Notes: generated by a model from the letters alone, not told the origin. A DNA stretch of 54,299 nucleotides from an uncultured Clostridia bacterium (GCA_934140005.1 CAKPBB010000013.1:1-54299); one strand, 5' to 3'; positions 26,555-34,974 are shown, counted from the stretch's first letter. Made by a program: numbers and translations.

Positions 26555-27628
26555 ATGGATATTAGACAAATTGAAACATATTTTATGATTTTTTTCTTTT
26601 ATTCAGTGTTAGGCTGGATGATGGAATCTTTTGGTAGTATATTTAATAAAAAGGTTGGAAAATTCGTAAATAGAGGTTTTTTAATAGGCCCATATTGTCC
26701 TGTATATGGATATGGAGTTTTACTTATTACAATTTTTTTACAAAAATATACAAATGATTTTCCTGTATTATTTATTCTAGCATTTGTTTTATGTGGCACT
26801 TTAGAATATTTTACAAGTTATTTTATGGAAAAATTATTCAATGCTAGGTGGTGGGATTATTCTTCAAAAAAATTTAATATTAATGGAAGAATTTGTTTAG
26901 AAACATTATTACCATTTGGAATAGTTGGTTCTATTATATTAAAATATGTAAATCCTTTTTATATTGGCTTAATAGATAAAATACCAGATAATTCATTTCA
27001 TTGGGTTGTTGGAATTTTATTTTCAATAATGGCGATAGATACAATAATATCATTCTTTATTATTAGTAATTTAAAGAAAGTATCAAATAATGTAGAAGAC
27101 GATATTCCAAAAGATAATACTCAAGAAATTTCAAAAAAGGTTAAAGAAACAACAGAAGAATTTACTCATAAGGTTATAGATAATGCAGAAGAAATGGCAA
27201 TGATGTTTACTTCACAGGTATATCATGTTTCTAGAAAAATGAATGTAGGAACAAAAAGGTTCACAAGAAATTTAAAGCATAGTACAAAAAAGATTACAAA
27301 TGTTTTATTATTAACACCACATGAAGTTTCTGAAAAAGTAAAGAAAAATAGTGATATTTATAAAAAAATGCTTGAAAGTAAAGCTATTATTAACCAAAAA
27401 GTACAAAATGGTAGAGAAAATATTCAAAGAAAGATTAAAGAAAGCAAAGACGAATTATCAAATACTATTAAGCATATAACTTTATCACAAGAAGAAACAA
27501 ATAAAAAAATAAAAAATATGTTTGCTAAAAAATCAATATTTCATAAACGTTTGACAGAAGCTTTTCCAACTTTAAAAGTTAATTTTAAAGTAAATAAAGG
27601 TAATGATGAAAAAAGTAGAAAAAAATAA
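26555..27628 (+). CDS. CmpB-like putative ABC-transporter membrane protein (PF06541 type)
   Basis: 357 residues. The first 170 carry five or so membrane helices and the family segments YSVLGWMMESFGSIF, FVNRGFLIGPYCPVYGYG, GTLEYFTSYFMEKLFNARWWDYS and GRICLETLLPFGIVG. The C-terminal half (about 175-357) is a long charged, basic, helical region likely cytoplasmic and coiled coil. Despite the family name no ATPase is adjacent, and the function is unknown. Its start lies beyond a hairpin from the ribosome binding site. Follows tyrS by 32 bases. Confidence 0.75.
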   Translation: MDIRQIETYFMIFFFYSVLGWMMESFGSIFNKKVGKFVNRGFLIGPYCPVYGYGVLLITIFLQKYTNDFPVLFILAFVLCGTLEYFTSYFMEKLFNARWWDYSSKKFNINGRICLETLLPFGIVGSIILKYVNPFYIGLIDKIPDNSFHWVVGILFSIMAIDTIISFFIISNLKKVSNNVEDDIPKDNTQEISKKVKETTEEFTHKVIDNAEEMAMMFTSQVYHVSRKMNVGTKRFTRNLKHSTKKITNVLLLTPHEVSEKVKKNSDIYKKMLESKAIINQKVQNGRENIQRKIKESKDELSNTIKHITLSQEETNKKIKNMFAKKSIFHKRLTEAFPTLKVNFKVNKGNDEKSRKK

Positions 27629-27634
27629 AAAATG

Positions 27635-27663
27635 TTGTAATTTAATTTGAAGATATATATAAT
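27635..27663 (+). promoter_or_regulatory. phosphofructokinase promoter
   Basis: TTGTAA (27635-27640), 17 bases, TATAAT (27658-27663). Confidence 0.65.
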
Positions 27664-27726
27664 AAAAAAAGAAAATGGTTAAACTAAAGAATGTTTAATT
27701 AGAAAAATACTTAGGAGGAAGGTTTA

Positions 27727-28863
27727 ATGAAAAGAGTTGCAATACTTGCAAATGGTGGAGATGTTTCAGGATTTAATGCTGTTATTCGTGCAATAGTAAA
27801 AACAGCAGAGCATAATAATGTTGAATGTTATGGATTTATAGATGGATATAGAGGTTTACTAAAAAATAATTACATTAAATTAAGTAGTGCAGATACTGCA
27901 TCAGGAATTTTACAAAAAGGTGGCTCTATTATTTCATCATCAACTAATGCAAATGTTTTTCACTATAAAGTAGAAGGTGAAAATGGAGAAGTTGAATACA
28001 AAGATTTATCTGATGTATGTGTTCAAAATGTAAAAGATGATGATTTTGATTGCATATTTACTTTAGGAGGAGATAGTACGCAAAAATCTGCAAGAGATTT
28101 ATCATTGAAAGGTATTAAAGTTATTGGAGTACCAAAAACAATTGATAATGATGTTGCTTGCACAGACATAACATTCGGATATAACACAGCTGTTTCTGTT
28201 GCAGCAGAAGCATTAGACAGACTTCATACAACAGCAGAAACTCATCACAGAATAATGGTACTAGAAGTTATGGGAAGAGAAGCTGGTTGGATTGCATTAG
28301 AGTCAGCAATAGCAGGTGGTGCTGATGTGGCTTTAATACCAGAAATTCCTTATGACATAAATAAAGCAGTAGATGCTATTAAGAAAAGACAATCAATTGG
28401 TAAAAACTTTGCAATAGTTGTTGTATCAGAAGGTGCTTTTCCAAAAGGTGGAGACATTTCTGTTACCGATGAAAGAAATGGTGGCGAAGGTGTTATCAAT
28501 ATTAAACTTGGTGGAGCAGGAGAAAAAGTTGCAAGAGAACTAGAAGAACTTACGGGATTAACAGCAAGATGTACTGTTTTAGGATATATGCAAAGAGGTG
28601 GAACACCAACAGCTTATGATAGAGTATTATCAACTAAGTATGGTGCTAAGGCTATGGAACTTGCATTAGAAGGTAAATTTAATGTGTTAACTGTTTTAAA
28701 GAACGGAAAATTGGATTCAGTACCATTAGAAGATGTTGTTGGCGATAATAAAGAAATTGGTGCGGTACAAGGTGGCACAGCTGTAAGCAATGTAAGAGTT
28801 GTTACAATGGACCACGATTTAGTAAAAACTGCTAGAGACATAGGAATTTGTTTAGGAGATTAA
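27727..28863 (+). CDS. pfkA: 6-phosphofructokinase, probably PPi-using or mixed type
   Basis: Phosphorylates fructose 6-phosphate at C1 in glycolysis. 378 residues. GGDVSGFNAVIR opens the nucleotide/pyrophosphate site; LGGDSTQKSA and PKTIDNDV form the catalytic site, with VMGREAGWIALESAIAGGAD and GYMQRGGTPTAYDR for sugar phosphate. Lys in PKTIDND is typical of PPi-dependent enzymes (ATP enzymes have PGTIDND), whereas the GGDS position is neither the ATP-type Gly nor the PPi-type Asp, so the phosphoryl donor is uncertain. The gene is monocistronic with promoter, AGGAGG and terminator. Confidence 0.9.
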   Translation: MKRVAILANGGDVSGFNAVIRAIVKTAEHNNVECYGFIDGYRGLLKNNYIKLSSADTASGILQKGGSIISSSTNANVFHYKVEGENGEVEYKDLSDVCVQNVKDDDFDCIFTLGGDSTQKSARDLSLKGIKVIGVPKTIDNDVACTDITFGYNTAVSVAAEALDRLHTTAETHHRIMVLEVMGREAGWIALESAIAGGADVALIPEIPYDINKAVDAIKKRQSIGKNFAIVVVSEGAFPKGGDISVTDERNGGEGVINIKLGGAGEKVARELEELTGLTARCTVLGYMQRGGTPTAYDRVLSTKYGAKAMELALEGKFNVLTVLKNGKLDSVPLEDVVGDNKEIGAVQGGTAVSNVRVVTMDHDLVKTARDIGICLGD

Positions 28864-28891
28864 TAATATATTAAAAACTGATATATTTTAT

Positions 28892-28926
28892 AAAAAGTTG
28901 AAGAATGTATTTCTTCAACTTTTTTT
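28892..28926 (+). terminator. pfkA terminator
   Basis: AAAAAGTTGAAGAA pairs with TTCTTCAACTTTTTT around a short loop (28892-28926). Confidence 0.85.
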
Positions 28927-28927
28927 G

Positions 28928-28955
28928 ACTTTATTTGACAAAATGCTATAATCGT
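28928..28955 (+). promoter_or_regulatory. promoter of cassette 2
   Basis: TTGACT directly after the pfkA terminator, spacer of 16 bases, then TATAAT; a second TTGACA lies within the spacer. Start near 28960, leaving an 80-base leader. Confidence 0.65.
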
Positions 28956-28987
28956 TCTATAATTAAATTGTACGTAGATTCACTTAT

Positions 28988-29009
28988 CTAATGCATTATG
29001 AAGCATTAG
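28988..29009 (+). promoter_or_regulatory. leader hairpin of cassette 2
   Basis: CTAATGC (28988-28994) pairs perfectly with GCATTAG (29003-29009), loop ATTATGAA, 31 bases before the start codon. Confidence 0.55.
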
Positions 29010-29040
29010 TACAAAACTCTTATCGAGAGAAAGGCACATT

Positions 29041-29784
29041 ATGATTGAAAAAAAGAAACAGCAGGAAAATATGGATTACTTGCGGTTTGAAGCTGCTTTA
29101 GGCTGTGAATCAGCAAAGCACTATTTGGATAGGCTCGAGTTTCTTCGGAATTTGCACCAACATTTTAATGAAGAAAACTATTTCGAAGAAAATTATGTTA
29201 AACCTGTTTTGGCTACGGTAGAGGCAAAAAGCAACTTGGCAGAAAAAGGTCAATCTGACTATATGAGAACCTATAAAGATATGTTGGAGGATGATCGAAA
29301 TGCTTATTACAATTGGCAACCTGACCAAGACTTTGGCAAAATTCTTTTAAACGGAATTTCAACTTGGAAGGTTTGGGGTGATGTAACAAAGGGATACTTC
29401 AAGCCAATGATTTACCGCCCAATGAATTTCAGCGAGACCGACTGGTTGGTTCCTGTTAGCGTATTTTATGCTACAGACAAGGTTTGCAGATTGCCACAAA
29501 GACATGAATTTACAGATGGCATTCATGACAAACCTAAGCCTTATGAGTATGTTGAGTGGGAATTGGAAGGCAGAACGTATAGAGCTAGAAAGCGTAAATG
29601 GAGTAGTACTGTGGAACTTATGCTGCAAAAGTCAGTTGCAGATTTTGTGACATATCTTGGAGTGTTTAAGGAGCAGGGTTTCTTAATTCAGGAGATGTAC
29701 TTGTGCTTTGTGCAGAAAGGCAGTCTGGAACGATTTGCAAGAATGTACAGCAAATCTGTCAATTACATCGATGCACTGAAATAA
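29041..29784 (+). CDS. unrecognised protein, cassette 2
   Basis: 247 residues, family not recognised. No membrane segment or signal peptide. The N-terminal third is helical and charged; the centre is rich in Trp, Tyr and Pro (ISTWKVWGDV, KPMIYRPMNFSETDWLVPVS, KPYEYVEWELEGRTYRARKRKW) and the C-terminus is again helical. Foreign composition: 29 of 60 bases are G+C at 29401-29460. It has its own promoter, leader hairpin and terminator and lies between pfkA and tig, in tandem with a second small cassette. GAGAAAGG precedes the ATG. Confidence 0.75.
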   Translation: MIEKKKQQENMDYLRFEAALGCESAKHYLDRLEFLRNLHQHFNEENYFEENYVKPVLATVEAKSNLAEKGQSDYMRTYKDMLEDDRNAYYNWQPDQDFGKILLNGISTWKVWGDVTKGYFKPMIYRPMNFSETDWLVPVSVFYATDKVCRLPQRHEFTDGIHDKPKPYEYVEWELEGRTYRARKRKWSSTVELMLQKSVADFVTYLGVFKEQGFLIQEMYLCFVQKGSLERFARMYSKSVNYIDALK

Positions 29785-29837
29785 TTCACAGATTAAACTA
29801 AAACTTGAAAAATAAATCTTGATAAGAGGTGATGTTT

Positions 29838-29884
29838 GCTGGAGAAAAATACTATTAGTATGGTACTTTCTCCAGCATTTTCTT
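29838..29884 (+). terminator. terminator of cassette 2
   Basis: GCTGGAGAAA (29838-29847) pairs perfectly with TTTCTCCAGC (29867-29876); the loop contains a further ATACT/AGTAT stem. T-rich tail follows. Confidence 0.85.
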
Positions 29885-29897
29885 TTATATATTTAAT

Positions 29898-29926
29898 TTG
29901 ACATAATCTGACAATGATGATAAAAT
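29898..29926 (+). promoter_or_regulatory. promoter of the small membrane-protein cassette
   Basis: Consensus TTGACA (29898-29903), 17 bases, TAAAAT (29921-29926). Confidence 0.7.
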
Positions 29927-29993
29927 TTATATGAAAATTAAATTTGAAAAACGCAACACATATCAAAACTAGTAAATCTAAGGAGGGAATAAA

Positions 29994-30113
29994 ATGTTCT
30001 TTTTTGAAGTTTTACTATTCTTTGGACTGACAATGTTTTTTGGATGGGGCAACTACTTGTTAATATGGATACTAGGGTTTGTGATATTCAACTTTGTAAG
30101 GAAAAAGAGATGA
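29994..30113 (+). CDS. 39-residue membrane protein, cassette 2b
   Basis: A short gene: ATG at 29994, TGA at 30111. The product starts MFFFEVLLFFGLTMFFGWGN, continues YLLIWILGFVIFNFV and ends RKKR: essentially one hydrophobic helix, or a helical hairpin broken at GWGNY, with a basic cytoplasmic tail. AAGGAGGG at 29980 gives an excellent ribosome binding site, a consensus promoter lies at 29898, and a strong terminator follows at 30142, so it is a complete expression unit. Small one-helix proteins of this type include toxins and membrane-stress peptides; nothing here decides which. An overlapping frame from 30044 lacks a ribosome binding site. Confidence 0.7.
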   Translation: MFFFEVLLFFGLTMFFGWGNYLLIWILGFVIFNFVRKKR

Positions 30114-30141
30114 AGAAAGCTTTGTTGCGTGGCTTTCAAAG

Positions 30142-30180
30142 TGCAAGAACCTGCTGGTTATTATCAGCAGGTTCTTTGCA
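30142..30180 (+). terminator. terminator of cassette 2b
   Basis: GCAAGAACCTGCTG (30143-30156) pairs with CAGCAGGTTCTTTGC (30165-30179) with one bulged base and an 8-base loop. Confidence 0.8.
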
Positions 30181-30247
30181 TGAAAATACTATTAATTATA
30201 ATATGAAATGTAGTATTTGGAGTTTGTCAATTTTGTACAAAAAATAC

Positions 30248-30275
30248 TTGCAATTTAGTAAAATTGTGATATAAT
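30248..30275 (+). promoter_or_regulatory. tig promoter
   Basis: TTGCAA (30248-30253), 16 bases, TATAAT (30270-30275) with extended -10 TGA. Confidence 0.65.
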
Positions 30276-30315
30276 ATAGAAACTATTGTGAGAAGAGAAA
30301 ATTGGAGGAATTAAA

Positions 30316-31731
30316 ATGAGTGTAAAAGTTGAAAAGACAGAAAACAAAAATGAGTTAAAACTAGAATTTACAGTAGAAGCAAAAGTATTTGATGCTGGAA
30401 TAAAAAAAGTATTTGAAAAAAATGCTAAATATTTCAACATACCTGGATTCAGAAAAGGAAAAGCACCAATGAATATTGTTGAAAAATTTTATGGAGATGA
30501 AATTTTCTATGAAGATGCTTTTAACGAAGTAGTTCCAGAAGTTTACGAATCAGCAATAAAAGAAGAAAAATTAGATGTTGTTAGTAAACCAGATATCCAA
30601 GTTACTCAAATTGGAAAAGGAAAAGATTTAATATTTACTGCTGTTGTTCAAACAAAACCAGAAGTAAAATTAGGAAAATATAAAGGAATTGAATTAGAAA
30701 AATCAGAACACGAAGTAACAGAAGATTCAATTAAACATGAATTAGATCAAATGGCTGAAAGAAATGCAAGAATGGTATCAGTTACAGATAGAGCAGCAGA
30801 AAAAGGTGATACAGCTGTTATTGATTTTGTTGGAACAGTAGATGGTGTTGCTTTTGAAGGTGGAAAAGCTGAAAACCACGAATTAGAATTAGGAAGTGGA
30901 TCTTTTATACCAGGATTTGAAGACCAAGTTATTGGTATGAAAATTGATGAAAACAAAGATGTTAAAGTTAAATTCCCAGAAGAATATTTTTCAAAAGAAT
31001 TAGCTGGAAAAGATGCTGTATTTAATGTTACAGTTCATGAAATTAAGAAAAAAGAATTACCAAAATTAGATGATGAATTTGCAAAAGATGTTAGTGAATT
31101 TGATTCTTTAGAAGAATTAAAAGCTGATATTAAAGCAAAACAAGAAAAAGATAATGAAGCTAGAACAAAATCTGAATTAGAAGAAGCTGCTGTTAAAGCT
31201 GTTACAGATTTAGCAGAAGTTGATATTCCATCTGGAATGGTAGAAATCGAATTAGACAATATGGTAGAAGATATGAATAGAAGATTATCATATCAAGGAG
31301 TTTCTTTCGAACAATACTTAAACATGATTGGAAAGAAAATGGCTGATTTCAGAAAAGAAAGTGAAGAATCAGCAAAATCTTCTGTAAAAATGAGATTAGT
31401 ATTAGAAGCTATATTCAATGATGCAAAATTAGCTGTTGAAGATGCAGAAATAGATAGCAAAGTAAAAGAATTAGCTGAAGCTTATGGAAGAAAAGAAGAT
31501 GAATTAAAAGCTAATACAGAATTAATGAAAAACATTAAAAATAGCTTAGAAACAGAAAAAGCAATTAACTATATAGTTGAAAATGCTAAAGTAGGAAAAG
31601 CTACAAAAAAGGCTACTAAAACAGCTAGAACTGAAAAAGTAGAAAAAGCTGATAAAGAAGCTAAAGAAACAAAAAAAGCTGATAAAGCCGAAAAAACAGA
31701 AAAGAAAACAACTAAAAAAGCTACAAAATAG
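30316..31731 (+). CDS. tig: trigger factor with a basic C-terminal tail
   Basis: Ribosome-bound chaperone and peptidyl-prolyl isomerase that receives nascent chains. 471 residues, about 40 longer than usual. The ribosome-docking signature is present (PGFRKGKAPMNIVEKFYG, about 44-61), followed by the FKBP-like PPIase domain (GDTAVIDFVGTVDGVAFEGG to about 245) and the helical arms. The extra length is a Lys/Ala/Thr-rich tail from about residue 420 made of KKATK, EKADK and KKADKAEKTEKK units, like a histone-H1 tail. TTGGAGG precedes the ATG. tig-clpP-clpX is the usual order; here each of the first two has its own promoter. Confidence 0.96.
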   Translation: MSVKVEKTENKNELKLEFTVEAKVFDAGIKKVFEKNAKYFNIPGFRKGKAPMNIVEKFYGDEIFYEDAFNEVVPEVYESAIKEEKLDVVSKPDIQVTQIGKGKDLIFTAVVQTKPEVKLGKYKGIELEKSEHEVTEDSIKHELDQMAERNARMVSVTDRAAEKGDTAVIDFVGTVDGVAFEGGKAENHELELGSGSFIPGFEDQVIGMKIDENKDVKVKFPEEYFSKELAGKDAVFNVTVHEIKKKELPKLDDEFAKDVSEFDSLEELKADIKAKQEKDNEARTKSELEEAAVKAVTDLAEVDIPSGMVEIELDNMVEDMNRRLSYQGVSFEQYLNMIGKKMADFRKESEESAKSSVKMRLVLEAIFNDAKLAVEDAEIDSKVKELAEAYGRKEDELKANTELMKNIKNSLETEKAINYIVENAKVGKATKKATKTARTEKVEKADKEAKETKKADKAEKTEKKTTKKATK

Positions 31732-31756
31732 TTTATAAAATAATTAATTAGAATGT

Positions 31757-31814
31757 AAAGGTCAATTTGATTTGAAATATGTTTAGTAATATTCAAATTT
31801 AAATTGACCTTTTT
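31757..31814 (+). terminator. tig terminator
   Basis: AAAGGTCAATTT (31757-31768) pairs with AAATTGACCTTT (31801-31812); inner TTTGAA/TTCAAA extends the stem. T-run follows. Confidence 0.8.
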
Positions 31815-31914
31815 GTATGAAAAAGACTTTAAAAAGTTGTTAAATAATATATTTATTATTTAGAAAAATGTAGGATAATGTCAAATAATATACATGAAAA
31901 TAATTAGAAAATAC

Positions 31915-31943
31915 TTGAAAAAAATAATAATATAGTATATATT
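31915..31943 (+). promoter_or_regulatory. clpP promoter
   Basis: TTGAAA (31915-31920), 17 bases, TATATT (31938-31943). No CtsR direct repeat is visible near it. Confidence 0.55.
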
Positions 31944-31995
31944 AAAGTGTATTAAAAGATAAATAATTTTGTTATATGAAATTAGGAGGTAATTT

Positions 31996-32601
31996 ATGAT
32001 AGATAATAGTTTAGTACCTTATGTTGTTGAACAAACAAGCAAAGGTGAAAGAAGTTATGATATTTTTTCAAGATTATTAAAAGATAGAATAATATTTTTA
32101 GCAGAGGATGTAAATCCAACTTCAGCTAGTCTAGTAGTTGCACAATTATTATTTCTAGAATCTGAAGATCCAGATAGAGAAATTAGTTTATATATCAATA
32201 GTCCAGGTGGTTCTATTACAGATGGGATGGCAATAGTAGATACCATGAATTATATTAAATGTCCAGTTTCAACAATTTGTGTTGGAATGGCTGCTAGTAT
32301 GGGAGCAGTATTATTAACATCTGGTACAAAAGGAAGAAGATTTGCAACACCAAATGCTGAAATTTTAATACATCAACCATTAATCGGTGGTGGCGGAATT
32401 TCTGGTCAAACAACAGAAATAAAAATTCATGCTGATCATATGGTAAAAACAAGAGAAAAATTAAATAAATTGTTAAGTGATAGAACAGGGCAAAATTTAG
32501 AAACTATCGAAAGGGATACGGAAAGAGACAATTATATGACAGCAGAAGAAGCTTTAAAATATGGTTTAATTGATGGTATTTTAAATACAAGAAAAAATTA
32601 A
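31996..32601 (+). CDS. clpP: ATP-dependent Clp protease proteolytic subunit
   Basis: Serine peptidase forming the tetradecameric chamber that degrades substrates fed by ClpX or other ATPases. 201 residues. Catalytic triad: S101 (GMAASMGA), H126 (ILIHQP), D174 (IERDTERD). The N-terminal propeptide-like start MIDNSLVPYVVEQTSKGERSY is normal. AGGAGG precedes the ATG. clpX follows 89 bases later. Confidence 0.98.
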   Translation: MIDNSLVPYVVEQTSKGERSYDIFSRLLKDRIIFLAEDVNPTSASLVVAQLLFLESEDPDREISLYINSPGGSITDGMAIVDTMNYIKCPVSTICVGMAASMGAVLLTSGTKGRRFATPNAEILIHQPLIGGGGISGQTTEIKIHADHMVKTREKLNKLLSDRTGQNLETIERDTERDNYMTAEEALKYGLIDGILNTRKN

Positions 32602-32636
32602 TATAAGTTCTAAAACAATTTCGTGTAAAGATTTAG

Positions 32637-32690
32637 AAAGGAGATGTATCCGCTATAATTATTATTAATTTTAGTGGATACAGGTAAATT
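32637..32690 (+). promoter_or_regulatory. clpX ribosome binding site split from its start by a large hairpin
   Basis: AAAGGAG (32637-32643) is 47 bases from the ATG; an in-frame TAA at 32685 excludes earlier starts. An 11-pair stem, TGTATCCGCTA (32645-32655) with TAGTGGATACA (32672-32682, one G-U), topped by a further AATTA/TAATT stem, fills the gap. Folded out, the Shine-Dalgarno-to-ATG distance becomes 9 bases. Confidence 0.7.
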
Positions 32691-33989
32691 ATGGCAAAAA
32701 ATTCTGAAAAGAATGTAAAATGTTCTTTCTGTGGAAAACCACAAGAGGCTGTTAAAAAAATTATTGCAGGACCTAATGTATTTATTTGTGATGAATGTAT
32801 TAGTCTTTGTCAAGATATTATGGAAGAAGAAAAATTTGATGAAGATATTGTTGAAGAGAACCAAGAGATACCATCACCTGCAGAGATAAAAAAGATTTTA
32901 GATGAATATGTAATAGGTCAAGAGGATGCTAAAAAAACACTTTCTGTTGCTGTATATAATCATTATAAAAGAATAAATAACTTAGAATATATGGATGATG
33001 TAGAAATTCAAAAAAGTAATATTTTATTATTAGGTCCAACAGGATGTGGAAAAACTTTACTTGCACAAACTTTGGCTAAAGTTTTAAATGTCCCATTTGC
33101 AATAGCAGATGCTACAACACTTACAGAAGCTGGATATGTTGGTGAAGATGTTGAAAATATTTTACTTAAATTGATTCAAGCAGCTAATTTTGATATTGAA
33201 AAAGCTGAAAGAGGAATTATTTATATAGATGAAATAGATAAAATATCAAGGAAATCAGAAAATCCATCAATAACAAGAGATGTTAGTGGTGAAGGTGTGC
33301 AACAAGCTTTATTAAAAATAGTTGAGGGTACGGTTGCATCAGTACCACCACAAGGAGGAAGAAAACATCCTCATCAGGAATTTATTCAAATAGACACATC
33401 TAATATATTATTTATATGTGGAGGAGCTTTTGAAGGACTAGACTCAATTATAAAAGATAGAGTTGGAAAGAAATCAATCGGATTTGGAGCTCAGATTGAG
33501 AGCAAAAAAGAAATCGATAGAACAGCAATATTAAAACAATTATTACCACAAGATTTATTAAAATTTGGAATGATTCCAGAATTTGTAGGAAGACTTCCAA
33601 TTATAGCAACATTAGAAGGACTTACTAGAGAAGCTTTAATAGATATTGTTACAAAGCCAAAGAATGCACTTGTAAAGCAATACAAAAAATTAGTAGAACT
33701 TGATGGAGTTGAACTTGAATTTGAACAAGAAGCACTTGAAGAAATTGTTAATAAAGCAATAGAAAGAAATACTGGTGCAAGAGGACTTCGTTCAATTATT
33801 GAAGAAATAATGAGAGATGTTATGTATGATATCCCTTCAAATCCACAAATAGTTAAATGTATTATAACAAAGGATACTGTTATAAATAAAACAGAACCAA
33901 AACTTGTTATAGATGAAAAGAGAACAAAAGAACCAGTAAAAATGAAGAAAAAAGCAAGAAAGAATCCTAGAAATCAAGAAACAGCATAA
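32691..33989 (+). CDS. clpX: ATP-dependent Clp protease ATP-binding subunit ClpX
   Basis: AAA+ unfoldase that recognises tagged proteins and feeds ClpP. 432 residues. N-terminal C4 zinc domain (CSFCGK and CDEC), Walker A GPTGCGKT, Walker B IYIDEIDKI, the pore loop GYVGEDVE, the ClpP-contact loop IGFGAQIESK, sensor-2 GARGLRSIIEEIM. The C-terminus ends in a basic Lys-rich tail. The ATG at 32691 is confirmed by the family N-terminus but its Shine-Dalgarno sequence is separated by a stable hairpin. A protein of unknown function follows 18 bases later. Confidence 0.98.
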   Translation: MAKNSEKNVKCSFCGKPQEAVKKIIAGPNVFICDECISLCQDIMEEEKFDEDIVEENQEIPSPAEIKKILDEYVIGQEDAKKTLSVAVYNHYKRINNLEYMDDVEIQKSNILLLGPTGCGKTLLAQTLAKVLNVPFAIADATTLTEAGYVGEDVENILLKLIQAANFDIEKAERGIIYIDEIDKISRKSENPSITRDVSGEGVQQALLKIVEGTVASVPPQGGRKHPHQEFIQIDTSNILFICGGAFEGLDSIIKDRVGKKSIGFGAQIESKKEIDRTAILKQLLPQDLLKFGMIPEFVGRLPIIATLEGLTREALIDIVTKPKNALVKQYKKLVELDGVELEFEQEALEEIVNKAIERNTGARGLRSIIEEIMRDVMYDIPSNPQIVKCIITKDTVINKTEPKLVIDEKRTKEPVKMKKKARKNPRNQETA

Positions 33990-34007
33990 TGTTTGAAGGA
34001 GCAATAT

Positions 34008-34949
34008 ATGGAAGAAGAAAAGAAATATAAAATGTCTAAAATTCAATTATTTATGTCTATAATTATTTTTCTAATTTTAATTGCATTTGTGTTTTTTGCT
34101 TTTTTTAAGGAAAAAGAAGAAAAGGATAAATTGATTAGTAACTCACAAAATTCAGAGTCTGAAGTTATTGAAGAAGAAGCTACTGAAGATAATAATTCTA
34201 ATAAAGGTATAGAAGTTGCTTTTTCAGATGAAATAGTGCAAAAGATAATACCATTAACAGGGGCTTTTCCTTCAAATGATTTCAGGTATATTGCTAATAT
34301 CAAGGAAATTAGTAGAAAAAATATAACTAATGATTTTATTTTGAAATTTGCTTGGTCAAAAGTAAAAAAGGAAGACTGGCAAAATAGTTATACTGGTGAA
34401 ACATCTGCTGTAAGTATTGATGCTAGTGTATTGGATAAATATATAAAAGACATTTTTGGAAACATAGAATATAAAAATGCTAATTTTAGTAATAAAGATC
34501 TTGTAATGGCGGGTTCAGATACATCATTATATGATATTATTTATGATAAGCCAAGCAATAAATATTATATACAATTTGAAGCAGGAGACGGTGTTGAAGA
34601 TTCTTTTATAATTGATAATTTATATTCTAAAGCCATAAAATATAATGATAGAATAGAAATTACACTTCATCCAATTTATGTGAAAAATTGTGGTGAAATG
34701 TTAGGAAAAGATGGAATATATCATTTTTCTTATGTTGCTTATCAGCATTATAATTTTGAAACAAAATCATTTATAGGTAGATTAACAGATACTTTAGAAA
34801 ATATTTATGAAGAAAATACAGAAATACCAAAGTATGTTCAGGCAATATTGGATATAAAGGTAAAAGACTTAGAAACATATAAAATTACATATATGTTAAA
34901 CAAAACAACTGGAAATTATGAATTTTATTCATTGAAATATGTGCAATAG
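34008..34949 (+). CDS. membrane-anchored protein of unknown function
   Basis: 313 residues, not recognised. One N-terminal membrane segment (about 12-33) after a short cytoplasmic stretch, then an acidic linker (SESEVIEEEATEDNN) and an extracytoplasmic domain of about 240 residues with alternating beta-strands and short helices. No catalytic motif seen. AAGGAG at 33997 sets the start at 34008; an in-frame TTG at 33993 overlaps that site and is rejected. Located 18 bases after clpX and 25 before the next gene, so probably cotranscribed with them. Confidence 0.7.
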   Translation: MEEEKKYKMSKIQLFMSIIIFLILIAFVFFAFFKEKEEKDKLISNSQNSESEVIEEEATEDNNSNKGIEVAFSDEIVQKIIPLTGAFPSNDFRYIANIKEISRKNITNDFILKFAWSKVKKEDWQNSYTGETSAVSIDASVLDKYIKDIFGNIEYKNANFSNKDLVMAGSDTSLYDIIYDKPSNKYYIQFEAGDGVEDSFIIDNLYSKAIKYNDRIEITLHPIYVKNCGEMLGKDGIYHFSYVAYQHYNFETKSFIGRLTDTLENIYEENTEIPKYVQAILDIKVKDLETYKITYMLNKTTGNYEFYSLKYVQ

Positions 34950-34974
34950 ATGGAAATTTTAGGGGGAAATAGAT

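Noticed and set aside
30044..30274. 76-codon frame after cassette 2
   Set aside because: Overlaps the 39-residue gene in another frame, runs through the terminator hairpin and into the tig promoter, and lacks a ribosome binding site.
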